In this document: in pieces, positions 48,621-60,422 of the stretch | Position numbering within the stretch: position 1 is the first letter of the stretch | Layout of the letters: each line of letters starts with the position of its first letter | Source of the DNA: Daphnia pulex | Lineage: Eukaryota; Arthropoda; Branchiopoda; Diplostraca; Daphniidae | NCBI RefSeq assembly: GCF_021134715.1 | Contig: NC_060023.1 | Span: 6,448,001 to 6,512,000 of the forward strand | Direction of reading: 5' to 3' | DNA length: 64,000 nt | Notes under the pieces: generated by a model | What the model was told of the DNA's origin: nothing | Database searches by the model: none | What the model saw: only the letters and a program-made list of their open reading frames with translations | Translations under genes and position numbers: made by a program

Positions 48621-50386
48621 CTGTCAGATGAAATACATAAAATAAAATGAGTGAATGAATAACACCAGTAATTTGGATGCATACTTTCTTCGAGGTCTTT
48701 AACTTCATTTGTATCCAGGAACGATAATATTTTGAAGGAATTCGTGCAAGTTTAAGGATACCAATATATAAATTGATGCATTAGGTACCTTAATGATTTG
48801 ACTCCGCCGTAGAGCTCTTCATGCTGTTCTACAGATCTTCCTTTCAATTATATTCATATCATCATTCATGGCACTAGCGTATGATGGTGGTGGACCGTCA
48901 TACGGTGATTGTTCTGTCGTGTGTCCGCCAGTCTCTGAGACCTGGCTTGTCTGTTTTCTCTAGGTCTCGCTCCAGTGTCTTGTGTGAAAATAAGTCCTAA
49001 CAAATATGCAAGGATTCAGCAATTAATTTATGGAATATGTATGCCGAATGCACGAAGTGTTGTTATGTTCGCATAAGCACATCAGTGGATGGCACCAGGT
49101 AGTCTTCGTTAGATCAGATTGGTTTTGGGGTACTTTCCTGTCCTTTTATTTAAGTAGAATACTAATGGGACCAATGAAAGAGCCCAAAGTGGCGTTCCTC
49201 AAATGATAACTGCAATTTAAAAAAAAACTGTTTCAAAATAAGAACCAAATGCAAAATAATAAAATGTGAAGTTAGCTATCATCTTTCTTGATATTCATTC
49301 ACGAAAGAAATTTTCTTGGTCAAGACCAAACAAGAAAGGACTCCCACGCTAGTGACGACAACAAGATGGCCGATAAACATAAGAAACTCGGTCACTTTTT
49401 TTACGCGTGTGACGTCCGCAAATAAGTTAAGCTTTATTAGACGAGTAGTAAAGTGTTTGTGTGCATTACTAATGAAAGCGACTGCTCTCGCACGATATCA
49501 TTCCTGGTTCTCAATTGCCTTTCTGTGTCGTTCATGTGTTAAAAACACTGGGTGATACGAAGATTGAGTTTTCAGACTATTTTTTATTTAATCGTGTCCA
49601 CCAATGACTGGTTAACCTGCCTTTCCATACCCTCTATATTGGGTGTTGGAAGTATCGGGGATCCCAAATCTTGGCCGTTCTGTGAGAGCAGTAGTTGGGA
49701 GTCACCTATATGACTTCTGGCCTGGGAGGATGACTTGAGGAGTTACTTGGCGGACTCCTACTTGCTTAGAGATACGTGAGTTAGAGCTAGAGCTCGAGCT
49801 CGGTGGAAGCCCGGTTCTGTTTGCCTCAATTAGCCGTGTGCGTAGTAGCTCTGCAGATTCGTCTCCCGGTGGTTGTTGGCCGGTGCCTTTTATTAGCCGT
49901 TGTCGTCGGCATGCGGCTTCTGCCACGATTGGTGTTGGCGGTTTTTCTTGAAATTTCTATTTGTTTTTAGAAGGAGACACAAGTTTGAGATGCAAAATGT
50001 CTTTATTAAGGCCGCATTAAGACTTTATATCCCAGGCTTTTTATTGAATTCAGCACTAGGACTGACGCTGTCGTTTCCAACTCGGTTATTCAGCAGAAAA
50101 TTATTGTCTCATATCCTAGTTTTTCTGACGATTCAGTGTCTGTCGACATTGATGATTGCCGCACGCCGATTCCATAAAACGTGCATGGAACGTCCGGCCA
50201 TCTAAACTTAGTCCGTCCATTTTTAGTCAGCTTTGGGTATTCGATGGACCATCTCTTTATAGCCGCTCAAAGTGGATACATCCATCGGTTGTACATTGTA
50301 CAACTTTAAATAACTTTGGATCCCAGAGAGAAGTATCAGACAGTTAACATAGGATGTTCGTGAAGATAAGATGTATACTTCCGCTT

Positions 50387-50547
50387 CACTACAATCGCCA
50401 AGTGGCTCATCGATTTTACTCTGGAATCTAGTTCTATCTAGGCCAGAGCTCGTTGTTGACACTGCAATCGCCAAGTGGCTCATAAATATTTTTCTCTGGA
50501 ATTTTGCTCTATCTGGCTCTATCTGAGCTTGTTAACACGTTGACATT
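50387..50547 (+). repeat. ~75-bp tandem duplication
   Basis: CACTACAATCGCCAAGTGGC at 50387 and CACTGCAATCGCCAAGTGGC at 50460, each followed by TCTGGAAT, TCTATCT and an AGCT(C/T)GTT...GTTGACA ending. Confidence 0.75.
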
Positions 50548-53354
50548 GCAACTAACGACAGATCACGAAAATAGCTACTTATTGGCTTTATGATTGACTA
50601 TGAGCTCGTCAACCCATGTCTTACCTCACTGAACTCTGAAAATAAAAAAAAAAACTTATTGAAATCAGGAAAAATCAACAATTAAAAAAAGAAATGCACG
50701 TTGTTCTACGTTTGCAGAAATCAAGGTTGCATTGAAGTCAGCTGTTTTCCTCTTTCAAAGCTCAGACCTTGTCTTTGAGGTCTTTTACTTCGTCAGATGA
50801 CTTTTTTTATTCATTTCGGCTTTCAGAGCCGCCAAAGATCCGATTCCAATAATTTTTAAACAGCAGCATTTCCATACGAAAGATGGAGAGGGCCATCATT
50901 GCCGTCTTCGTTACTAGGAGAAAAAAGTCAGAAGAAGACGAGAACAATGTTTGGACTTTGGGAGACGATATTATTTTATTGATTTGGTTGTCCTCACTTC
51001 CCTAGAAATCAAAATATTTGCAGGTGACTACACAATTACAATAACATAAAAGATTATTCTAATAGACTTAGTGTTGAACTGAAAACAGCAATTTATAATT
51101 CCGTTGTGGTCGATTCTACCGAGTGATCCCGAGTTCTCTTCCTTATTGAATGATTGGCTTTCATTTTCAATTACTTTGCTGCTGAATGTCTGGTCACCAG
51201 GCTTGTCATTAATTTGACGGCTGTTGAAATGAGTCTGAAATACATTGACGAAAAAACAAAAATATAGTATAAAATTGCCTTCAAGAAAAACAAACTCTAC
51301 TCCACATTTTTTTCGCAGTCTTTTCGCTTTTTAGAATGTCACACTTTCTTTTCCCAAATGATTTTTTCGCCACAAAAAGCTTTGATGTCTGTGGTGTAAT
51401 TGTTTGTATAGTTTCTTCAGTCAAATCCTCTTTCTCTTTTTATCCCTTAGACTGGCGTTCCCCACTACCTTCTGGGTCTATACCCTAAGCTGGACAAAAA
51501 TGTTTTCGTCAGGTGTGTCAGTTTTCTCCCACATTTTTCACTGATCTTCCCAAAACTTGCAATTGAAAGAATGTCACCAGCTAGCTGATCACGGTAGTGT
51601 TTGAGCTGCATCAAGTCACCAGTAAAACCAATATTGAATTATTTTGTGTTACAATAATGTATAACATGAGTATTCGAGTATATACTTGTACGGCACACTG
51701 CTTAAGTTTCGCTACTCTTTCTTCTGTAGCATTTTTAAAAGGCCAATGTGGCCAGAAAACAAAATAAGACACATCATACTAAAAATTTCTCTCTGGTGTG
51801 TCATCACCAGCACACTCCACATTATTCAGACTACTTAACCCTGTTTCCACAGAGCCATGCCATTAAAATCAGAAAGAGAATACTTCGGCCATTTGTTCAC
51901 GCGAAGTATGGTCACACACTCAAAAACCAAAAAAATGAAAATTTATAAGAAATTTAGTATACTTAAAGCCTCTGGAACAGCCTCAAAAAGCTTAATATAG
52001 AGACTTTTGTATATTTTCTTTCAAATCTTTTCATTTTTGGTTTCAAATGAACATCGAATATTGGCATCACTCGTTTATCAAAAATTATTTTCCCTCTTGC
52101 AATAGTTTGTGCACCTGCCCGGGCAATGCTGTGAAATATCAAGCAGTTCAATGCTTTTACGGATGCGTTTATTACTTGATTAAGCGAGCAACTGCCGAAA
52201 AGGGTCCTGGATGGGCGATGTTGTTTCCCTTTTTGTATCCTATGCCTGAAAAGAACACAAGAATCAACATTTCGGCATGACCAGTGCAGCTAATAAAGGT
52301 AACGAAAATAGTTTTTTTTGTCTTTTCTAACTGTTATCACTGGTTAGATTGCATACATTATGCAATGCGTGTTTTTGTGTGGTTTCCCAGTTCATCAATT
52401 TTTGGTTAGGAACCCCGGCCAACCTTGTTAGTATTACATTCAAAAATCCTTCCTAATCAATAATTAATAAGCCAATTTAAAAAATTCCTCATGAAATTCT
52501 GCTTGACATCAGAAACATGAGTTCTTACCTTGGTGACTGGAAAGCTACTGAATACAGAAATTTCCTCATTTTCACTCTGCAGTTGCCTTAAAGAAATTGC
52601 TTCCTTCAGTGTATTTTAACAGTTGATGCTTTTTGCAAGTGCTATGATATTATTAGTACAAAAGACCTCAACAGTAGGCCAAGTTGAGAATGTGCAGCTA
52701 ATAAGGGTATTGCATTAAATCCAGAACTTTAGGCCTAGAACATTTTAGTTATAGCGTTAATACACATTTAATGTATTTGAGGAAACTAAAAACTGTGGTG
52801 CTCCATGGGTATATTCTGCGTTTTCATATATGAAGATGTGGGTCGGTTTATTAAAAGACTTTTCCAGGGAAAAAACTCAAAAGCAAGAGTAATTTTTCGG
52901 AACTATTTGTGTTGTAGTAAATTACGAAAATATTCCTGACACTTTATTCCATTGTCAAACGAGGTGTAGTTTTCGTAGTTTTTATGAAAAAATGGATGGC
53001 CCACTTTCGTTTTCGACATCTTATACTATTTTGTTATACATTTCTACAATTAATCCCAAAGAAATATATTGATGATTGCTGAAATTGTTATTGTAGTAGA
53101 ACGAAGTTTGATTTGCTATTGAGTTGCCATAATGTATTTTTTAGTGAACGTTTTTCTTAATAGTCATGGCTTAATGTTATGGTAATTGCTTAATGGTTCA
53201 CCACCCAATCAGACATTTCAATGTTGTAACGATACATTCTTAATATATATTACGTAAATGAATCATAACGATATACGATATTTCTTTTAATGAATCCAAT
53301 TTGTTCAAATCCTACACTATCGATAAACTAAAGAACTTACCTCGTATCCGCTAG

Positions 53355-53495
53355 CTATTCCGCATTTTTCCTTATCTTGAGATAGTTTTCGTACGATATC
53401 TCTTTGCTCCCGTCATCGTCATACACTTCATTGTCAAGAAGCACCTCGTCGTCACTATCTAATGTTAAAATTTCAAAGGTGTTGGCATAAGCCAT
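53355..53495 (-). CDS. 46-residue acidic open frame
   Basis: ATG at 53495 begins MAYANTFEILTLDSDDEV, followed by DDDGSKEISYENYLKIRK and a TAG at 53355. Just past the stop is a strong donor (CGAG|GTAAGT at 53342-53347), so this may be the first exon of a larger gene in which the stop is a mutation, or a genuine micro-ORF. Low confidence. Confidence 0.3.
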   Translation of the reverse strand: MAYANTFEILTLDSDDEVLLDNEVYDDDGSKEISYENYLKIRKNAE

Positions 53496-54521
53496 TTTGA
53501 GAATACAGTACGCGAGAACAATCTAGGTAAAACAGCGAACTGGGACAGCGTTTTTCCTAATAGACTTTCTTATGGCGTTTACGTGTATCGACGAAATGCG
53601 AATTATGGGGAAAAACGTGTAATCATGGAAAAAAAATGATAATTGGGACAGAATTATTTTTAAAAACTAATTATTGCATTCGACACAGAAATTTTTCTGA
53701 ATCAAATTGCTCAAATTGCGATTTTTTTCGAAAGCTTAATTTAATTGAAATAACTTTTTTTACTTCTTCTTTACTTTCAAAATTTTGATATAATGTGTAG
53801 TTGATTGTTGATAGTTGATTGTTTTAAATTAAAGTTGTTGTTTTAAATTGTTCGAAAACTTAATTTAATGTAAATAATACTTTTTTTTACTTCTTCTTTA
53901 CTTTAAAAATTTTATATAATGTGTAGAATTGATTTTTTTACAAAGTTCATGTTATTAATATTAAATAAAAATTGCTGAAATATTTTTTTTAAATAAAGAA
54001 AGTGACGAAAGCATTCGGATTTTTATGAAAGATACTGTACCATCCATATTCTACTATAAATACTCAATAGATTGTCTCTATTTGCCAACAATTGTAGATT
54101 GTATGTTTAGATCGAAAGACAACGAGATATCCATACTTGACATTTAGGTAACGATGATCTACATTCAACTTGCATCACAAGGATATACCGTCGTTGGCAA
54201 TCCGAAACTCGCTCTGATGATGGTTTTATTCTGATTGCATTTCCTGTTTCATACGTGGTTGTTCTGCTTCCATCTTCTATAATTAAACCTGCATCTCAAT
54301 TTGATGCCTTGCGGCTCTTGCTTGGGATTTCTCACTGAAAACAATCCGCAAGTCAAGCTTCTATACATCCTTTGCATGTGCATCGTTTGCATGTTTCCAA
54401 ATTTGCTTAAGATTGACAAGAAGAAGTTGACTAAAGCCGAGAGGTCTATGCCAATTTAATCAGTCCGAATCAATCCATATACAGACGTTGCAACAAATAT
54501 ATATTCTGCAACTGGTGACAA

Positions 54522-54652
54522 GATCAACGAAGGCTTACTTGTACGAAACGACTAAGGATCTGAGAACGTGACTATTCTTGTCAAGAGTGAACCAAACCAA
54601 TTCTATAAAACTTATGTTGAAGGATCACAGTCAGCAACTACATTCCAACTCC
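54522..54652 (+). repeat. dispersed coding-like repeat, copy 1
   Basis: About 130 bp homologous to 61878-62009. The shared block includes CTTACTTGTACGAAACGAC and TCTGAGAACGTGACTATTC. One frame translates to NEGLLVRND...GSENVTILVK, and the same peptide is preserved in the second copy, suggesting a former exon. Confidence 0.6.
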
Positions 54653-54753
54653 TCTCTTCTCAGACGATCGTTCACGATTACATCTTGCTTCTTCAAGCAC
54701 AATAAAATTATTCCGTGATTTTTTGTGTCACAATTTTTAAATTTTTACATTAG

Positions 54754-54840
54754 TTTCTTAAAATGTTGCCTGTGATGTTTGTTAGAAAAAATTCAAAAAC
54801 ATGAAACAAATGAGACAACACAAAACATACGCTCATCAAG
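54754..54840 (+). pseudogene. C2H2 zinc-finger exon, nonsense-mutated copy
   Basis: 87-bp exon between ...ACATTAG and |GTAAATT. Aligned with the 87-bp exon at 54899-54985, it has TAA where that has TAC and TAG where that has GAG, in the same frame. The finger otherwise keeps CDVC, KKFKNM and the two His (RQHKTYAH). Confidence 0.65.
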
Positions 54841-54898
54841 GTAAATTTGATTCAGTTTATAATTTTTTGATGTTTCAATATTGAAATTTTAAATTTAG

Positions 54899-54985
54899 TT
54901 TCTTACAATGCTTCCTGTGATGTTTGTGAGAAAAAATTCAGAAAAATGACACTTTTGAGAGAACACAAAAAAGGAGTTCATGATG
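54899..54985 (+). CDS. C2H2 zinc-finger exon (orphan)
   Basis: 87-bp exon after AAATTTAG, ending at GATG|GTAATT, with frame YNASCDVCEKKFRKMTLLRE followed by HKKGVHDG. This is one classical finger (C-x2-C-x12-H-x4-H). It is a tandem duplicate of the exon at 54754-54840 in the same phase. No start, stop or further fingers are visible, so it may belong to a larger gene that I cannot complete, or to a relic. Confidence 0.5.
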
Positions 54986-55112
54986 GTAATTTTGATTTAG
55001 TTTATTATTTTTGGATGTCTCAATATTGAAATATAAAGGCTAAATTCCAGTTGTTGCCACCAGAGTTACCACACGCAATACACTATACCTATTTACTATA
55101 CTCACTATACGA

Positions 55113-55193
55113 ATTTACTTTATTTACTACACCAAATTACGTACTATACGGCACACCTCTACTGGGTAATGGTGTAAGTAAAGTAAAGTAAAT
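55113..55193. repeat. imperfect inverted repeat
   Basis: TTTACTTTATTTACTACACC...ATTAC (about 55115-55141) opposes GTAATGGTGTAAGTAAAGTA...GTAAA (about 55166-55193). It is about 275 bp upstream of the coiled-coil gene start. Confidence 0.5.
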
Positions 55194-55467
55194 GCAAAAC
55201 ACCTGGAGAGTAAGTGGAACACTACCGCTGCACTAGCGGCGGATGAATGAATGGCGCCCGCCACAATGTCAGGTTCGCATCTTTGGCTATTATCCATCCT
55301 CCACCCTTTTTGCCGCTTTAAAAAAAATTTCTCTTTGATCCTTTTTTGTTTTAAGCCCAAAATGATTTTTCTACCACGCTGATAGGTAAAGCACGCGTGC
55401 ACCATTACCGTTGCACAGGTAACTCTTAGTATAACCTGTATAGTGAAAGAGGTAGAATTTGTGAAAA

Positions 55468-56464
55468 ATGGAATCGAAAGTGAAGCAAAGCAAGAGTGAT
55501 ACGGGGAATCTAGGGAAAACTAATTCCAAAAAGAGCAGGAAATCAGAAAAGGAAAATGCTTTGGAACAGGAGCTGAGGGCGAAAATTGCTAAACTTGAGG
55601 GGGAGAATGTGCTGCTGCACGAAAGGAACGTCGACGTGACTGTAAGTATTGTAACTAATAAGATTAAGCAGAGGTTTTAAATATTTTTTTGTTATTTAGT
55701 AAGAATTGGCCGAGTCTAAGAAGAATCTTGAAGAAAGTCAACTTTCCTTAAGTGCAGCCAAGGAAAGTATACTGCAGTTAACACTTCAGAAGCACGTGAC
55801 AATCTTTGCTGGGGTATTACCTGCACCGGTTGCTGATGTTGTTGCTGATGTGACTGTGACTGAGGAGCCTGTCGCTGACGATGATGAGTCGTCTCGGGAC
55901 TCAAATGATGACAATTCGTCGTCCTCCGACAAAGAAAAGGTAACCAATAGATATACCTAAAGTTGTAACACGATAAAAGTCATTAATATGTGTACCATCA
56001 GGGCTGGGAAGAAAATTTCTTTGACAAGCAAACTCTAGCAGACCTACAGCAAGAAGTTGATGACGAGCTGGCAGCCAAGAGGAAAGCCCTCAAAGTCTTG
56101 CGAAAGCAAAACAAGTCACTGGAGTATACACTCCAGTATACTATAGCTGAATACTTGTCAAAGCTGATGAAGTCAAAGTGGTTCAACCAGTTTCTTGTGA
56201 AACACAAAATGACTAATGAGCCTTCGAAGAGGGGAGCAAGCACAAAGGTGCCCATGAGCAAGAGGGAGAAAAAATTATTGCTTAGTAAGTTATTTTCATT
56301 TATTACCGTAGAATTTACCTTGCTAATAGTGAGATTTTTGCTTTTCTGTAGGGACCACCAAGAAAGCTTGGTCAAAACTGGAATCTGTGGACCTAGATAG
56401 GGCTGCGCCCGTATTGGTTGGCCGAGTTTTCAACAATGCGAGACCGAAAATCAAGCTGAACTAA
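55468..56464 (+). CDS. four-exon coiled-coil protein next to the Merlin transposase
   Basis: Exons 55468-55641, 55700(or 55703)-55939, 56002-56284 and 56352-56464. Exon 1 is Lys/Ser-rich, then coiled-coil (EQELRAKIAKLEGENVLLHE). Exon 2 continues heptads and adds a Val/Ala-rich then acidic Asp/Ser stretch. Exon 3 is a second coiled coil (EVDDELAAKRKALKVLRKQN) and a basic region (KVPMSKREKKLL). Exon 4 ends RVFNNARPKIKLN. Exons 2-4 join cleanly in frame. The exon 1/2 junction has TAA directly after the acceptor TATTTAG. So the product is either split (a second start at an ATG in exon 2 or 3) or carries a nonsense change. Family unknown. It converges on the transposase at 57118-58610. Confidence 0.6.
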
Positions 56465-56754
56465 AGTATATATGTGTTGTTAACAATTGTTTGCAATACA
56501 AAACATTGGTTAAGCTACTTACTTGTCACTTTTAAGTCTTCCATTGATCGGTCACTTTCAAGACAACATTCGTTGCTGCTGCGTTTACTTTCATTGTGGC
56601 ACTTGTGGAACCTCTATTGGCCATGAAACGCAACTCGATTTCAAATGATTTCTCTCTATTGTGATTTGAAACATGTTGTTTAGCCCTCTTTTTTTGGGAG
56701 GGAAATTCAATAAGCTCTGCTGGATGTGTGCATGTGGAGAATGGATCTTGAGAG

Positions 56755-57036
56755 GGGATCTTGATAAACTGTTCCCTTTTTCAATTGTGAGAAGCTAGGA
56801 AGAGACCGGTCAAGCATTACTGAAGGGATCTTGGGAAGCCGTTCCCTTTTTAATTATTGCACATCTGAGAAGATACCGGTCAATCATGGACACAGTGATC
56901 TTTTGGGGAAACTGTTCCCTTTTCAATTGTGAGAAGCTAGGAAGAGACCGGTCAAGCATCATCAAAGGGATCTTGGTAAGCCGTTCCCTTTTTTCAATTT
57001 AGGTTTTTCAGTGAAGAGACTGGTCAATCAATGATG
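56755..57036 (+). repeat. ~70-bp minisatellite, four copies
   Basis: GGGATCTTG...GTTCCCTTTT...AGAGACCGGTCAA recurs at about 56755, 56825, 56895 and 56967. It lies between the convergent coiled-coil and transposase genes. Confidence 0.8.
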
Positions 57037-57117
57037 ATGGAGATTTTTGTATTTTTATTGCGATATTGTAGCATAACCATCAGCAGACATGCCTACATCA
57101 ACATGAAATGAAAAGTT

Positions 57118-58610
57118 TTATTTTGTTGACGGTTGCTTCTGCTTACGCCTAGTGGTGGCTTTGTTAGTAGAAGACTTCTCTTTTTTTAACATCTCATGCC
57201 GTTTTTTGGTGGACTGGCCGTTTGATTCAAATGGACTGTAGCCTGTTTTGTGCATTTCTGCTGCGGTCTGCATGAAACGCGCAAATCCATCCTTTTCGTT
57301 TCTCCATTTTCTATGCAGCATGAAAGTGCTTAGATATCCCAGCAAATGATGCTTGCTCCTGTTACTAATGGGAAAAGAAGCCTTAACATGATGCCACATG
57401 CCTGGAACAATAAAAGCGAATTAATAACACCATTTAAAGAAATAATGATGTTTCTAGTAGTGATAACTACCTTCAACGGTGTTAGTATGTGCCCCGGTGA
57501 TAGGATCTTTGTAAAACTGGTCGTGATTGACCGTCATGTCGTTGTAGTTCCTGGTTAATAAACGTAAGTGGACAGTTAACTGTATAAATGTAATGTTAGC
57601 AAAGCAGGCGATATGGAGCAATAAACTTACTGAATGTTGTGGTATGATTTCCAACAATCGGAATAAATGATTGTTCCAGGCAGAATCCACTGCTTTATTA
57701 GAGCTAGTAGAGTAGCCTCCGATCGATCGGGAACCACGACAAGAAAACATCTGCCTGTCTCTCTCTCGACACCTCCGAAAATCCATGATCCATTGACATG
57801 TTTGCCACGGTTATATTTCCCTATGACAGCAAACAAGAAAATTTTATAATAATCCAATCAAGTTGTCGCACACGCTACTTGCTTACTATTGCCCAGCTTG
57901 CTTTCGTCGATCTCTACTTCCTTATCAGGACCACCTATCGGTTCTGAATTATTGAAAACCACTTCGATGGCAACATCGCGGCAAAATGAACTCCAATCCA
58001 CAACATTTGGTGTGACAGAGCCAACTGCTATTCGATTTGAGAGTTCCCCTCACCGATCCACCAAAGGTAAACGAACACCAAACTTTCATGCAACGTCAGT
58101 TGTGAATGGGAAAACCAGGTATTGGTTCGACAAGATCTCGAGCTGCCACAATTTACTTTTTTCCATTCGCCCTCTACTGCGATCTTATTGTTGCACGTCA
58201 TGTACACGCCATCTTTCGTTCTGCATGGCGGAAGATCATAGTAATTAAAAAATGGCACAAACGCGCACGATGGCGTTTTATTTCATGAACACTTGTCAGT
58301 ATAATTACCTCGAACGATACTGCAGCGTGAGACTACCTTCACATTTTAGGCACTTCAAACAAGAGTGGTCAATGAAACCTACATCGATAAGATACCGAAA
58401 AAAATCCTCCTTTGAGAGAAGCGTCGCAAGTTGTGTAATCTTGATGCTGTTCCACTTCTTGTTTTCGTAAGAGAGCTGTTGACGACCTTGTTTCTCTTGA
58501 CGACTACACTTCGACACAGCCTCAGACAATACATAACTACATTGCTGCAAAAAAGGAGAATTAAATTCTAATAAATCAGCTTCGTAGACTTTCCTGTTTG
58601 GAGCAGCCAT
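57118..58610 (-). CDS. Merlin / ISXO2-like DDE transposase (one frame break)
   Basis: Five exons on the minus strand: 58309-58610, 57887-58220, 57631-57820, 57471-57550 and 57118-57401, about 396 residues once the break is allowed for. The N-terminus has a zinc-ribbon-like CLKCLKC and later CGSSRSCRTNTWF. The catalytic domain is intact in motif order: VEIDESKLGN (first Asp), KYNRGKHVNG, WIFGGVERETGRCFLV, IIYSDCWKSY (second Asp), MTVNHDQFYKDP and GAHTNTVEGMWHHVK (Glu). These define the ISXO2/IS1016-Merlin superfamily. In exon 2 a four-G run (58046-58049) is one base short, shifting the frame once; every other junction is consistent, so this could be an assembly indel. The Lys-rich C-terminus may be nuclear-targeting. 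Confidence 0.92.
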
Positions 58611-59433
58611 TGTGGTAAAGAGTTACTATGATAACCAACCGAGAAGAACGCTCATATAAATGGCACAAATGTGTACTGACAAAGAAAACTAAAGAATAAC
58701 GCCAATAACGAAGATTGGATGTACAAAGTCAACGATAGGTTCAAGTTATGTTTCATATTCCTGAATCATTGAAGAATTCTATCCTGTAAATAAAACTTAT
58801 TTTCTTCAGAGATGTATCGCCACGTTTGGTTATAACTGAACTCGATCCTGCCACGCCAACTCTGGGTAATGACGGCCAATGCTCTTCGACCACAACTTTT
58901 CTTGGAAAACTGTCAACATCCTACTCTAACGCAGAATCATTTGACATTCGATCCATTTCACGTTTTGCGGTGCGATCCACGAGTTTTTAGGTAATCGAAT
59001 AATCGATTGGAGAAGGTAGGGAGCCCTATCGTCTGCTCATATAGAAACAGCAGTCATTGTGATTCAGGACACGGAACCAAGTGTAAGTTGGAGTCGTGAA
59101 CGGACTTAATTGCAGTAAGAGTCCTTTAGATACATTTCTCTTACGAATCGATACCGCAGGAAAATACCCAGTCGGAATATCACTGATCCTTCATGTTTTT
59201 TTTTTATTTGAATTCGTAGTGTTTTTTTAACGACCCACCCAGTAACAAAGAATTAGTTTTGGCAGCTGGGACTTGGTTGAGACCTTTCCACAGAAAAATG
59301 TAGTTGGAGAAAAATGAGAGAAATTGTCACTTTTATTTACGACAACAGAATAACTGACAATCTGCCACAGTAAATTTCTTGACGACCAGAGTTGCCACCA
59401 TGGAGTTGCCAATGCAGACGATGTTGTGGATAA

Positions 59434-60252
59434 CTAATGGCGAGCCTTCTTCTTCTTTTTCCTCTTAATTGGTTCGGGACAATTTTTAATGACGTGTCCT
59501 CGTTTTTGGCAATTGATGCATCTCACCCTTTTTTTGTTTTTCTCTTCGGCTTCAGGAGGATATTGACCGTAAGATGGACTTACAAAAGGACCAAGAAACT
59601 GCTGACGTTGGATTGGCTATTCTTCACTGAACTCAGCTGATCCAGATTCGTGAATTTGAAAGGATGGTGCAGGTGACGACTGCTGACATGAAGAGTACTC
59701 GAAGACGTACTCACAAGCTTCAAATTCAGCACCTTCTTCATTGCTGCTTTCTGAATAGAGATGATGCTGGCAAAGAATGTTGGCCATCACATTGAGAAGA
59801 ATGACTATGTTGAGATGAAGCTGGAGAACAATTCTGATTTTGAAGCGGAGGAGCCTCCACTACTTTAGTAGCAGTATCTTCATCAGAATCTTCAGGTTCC
59901 TTAGTGAATGGATGTGTTATCATCAACTCAACTGGTGCACGGTTGGATTTTTGGAAGCTGTAACATATAACAAGGTAATATAATAGCTGTGGTTAAAATT
60001 AAAAAAAAAAACACTTACTCTTCCATGAATTTTCTCATTAGGTCAGAACATCCTTCGCCCACATCTTTGTAAAAATTCCAAGTTGCTTCTTCGTAACCCA
60101 AGCCACTTGAGAAGGTACCATGTATTGCCTTTTGGACATATTCTGTAATAGATAAATAATGAAACTTAAATGGCAGTCTAATTTATAAATCTTGAAAAAA
60201 CTTAACCAATATCAAGAATGGCCTCAACGTCGTAATTTTCATTATTGTCCAT
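59434..60252 (-). CDS. CCHC zinc-knuckle protein beside the Merlin transposase (frame-damaged)
   Basis: Exons 60207-60252, 60019-60142 and 59434-59958 join with GT-AG borders (first donor GTTAAG). The product starts MDNNENYDVEAILDIEYVQK, has a conserved-looking FSSGLGYEEATWNFYKDVGE, a Ser/Gln/Glu-rich middle and ends with one zinc knuckle, CINCQKRGHVIKNC (C-x2-C-x4-H-x4-C), and a Lys run. Within the last exon a one-base shift near 59770 and an in-frame TAG near 59620 interrupt it, so the present copy is either pseudogenic or mis-assembled. Such knuckles bind single-stranded nucleic acid. No Gag or pol neighbours it. Its proximity and same orientation to the transposase suggest an accessory gene or chance (inference). 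Confidence 0.6.
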
Positions 60253-60422
60253 TGTTTGTTTTGAATGGTAAAAAAAAAACTTTTAGCCTGAACTAAATTT
60301 TGAACAAATTAAATATTCTTAACGCTAGATGGCATTAAAATCGTGTTGTTTTCAGTCGACGGCGAGGACTAAAATTAACTATTTTTTACAAAACAGTCTA
60401 GATGTTTGGGCTATAACTACAG

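Larger units (their letters stand above)
48621..54521. other. 5.9 kb gene-poor stretch
   Basis: No complete gene. Minor items: a minus-strand polar frame at 49702-49926 (RRQRLIKGTGQQPPGDESAE, a Ser run) that may be a Gag-type relic; a tandem repeat at 50387-50547; a plus-strand frame at 52047-52280 with paired Cys (LCTCPGNAVKYQAVQCFYGC); and a small acidic minus-strand frame at 53355-53495. The region 53700-54000 is extremely AT-rich. Confidence 0.4.
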
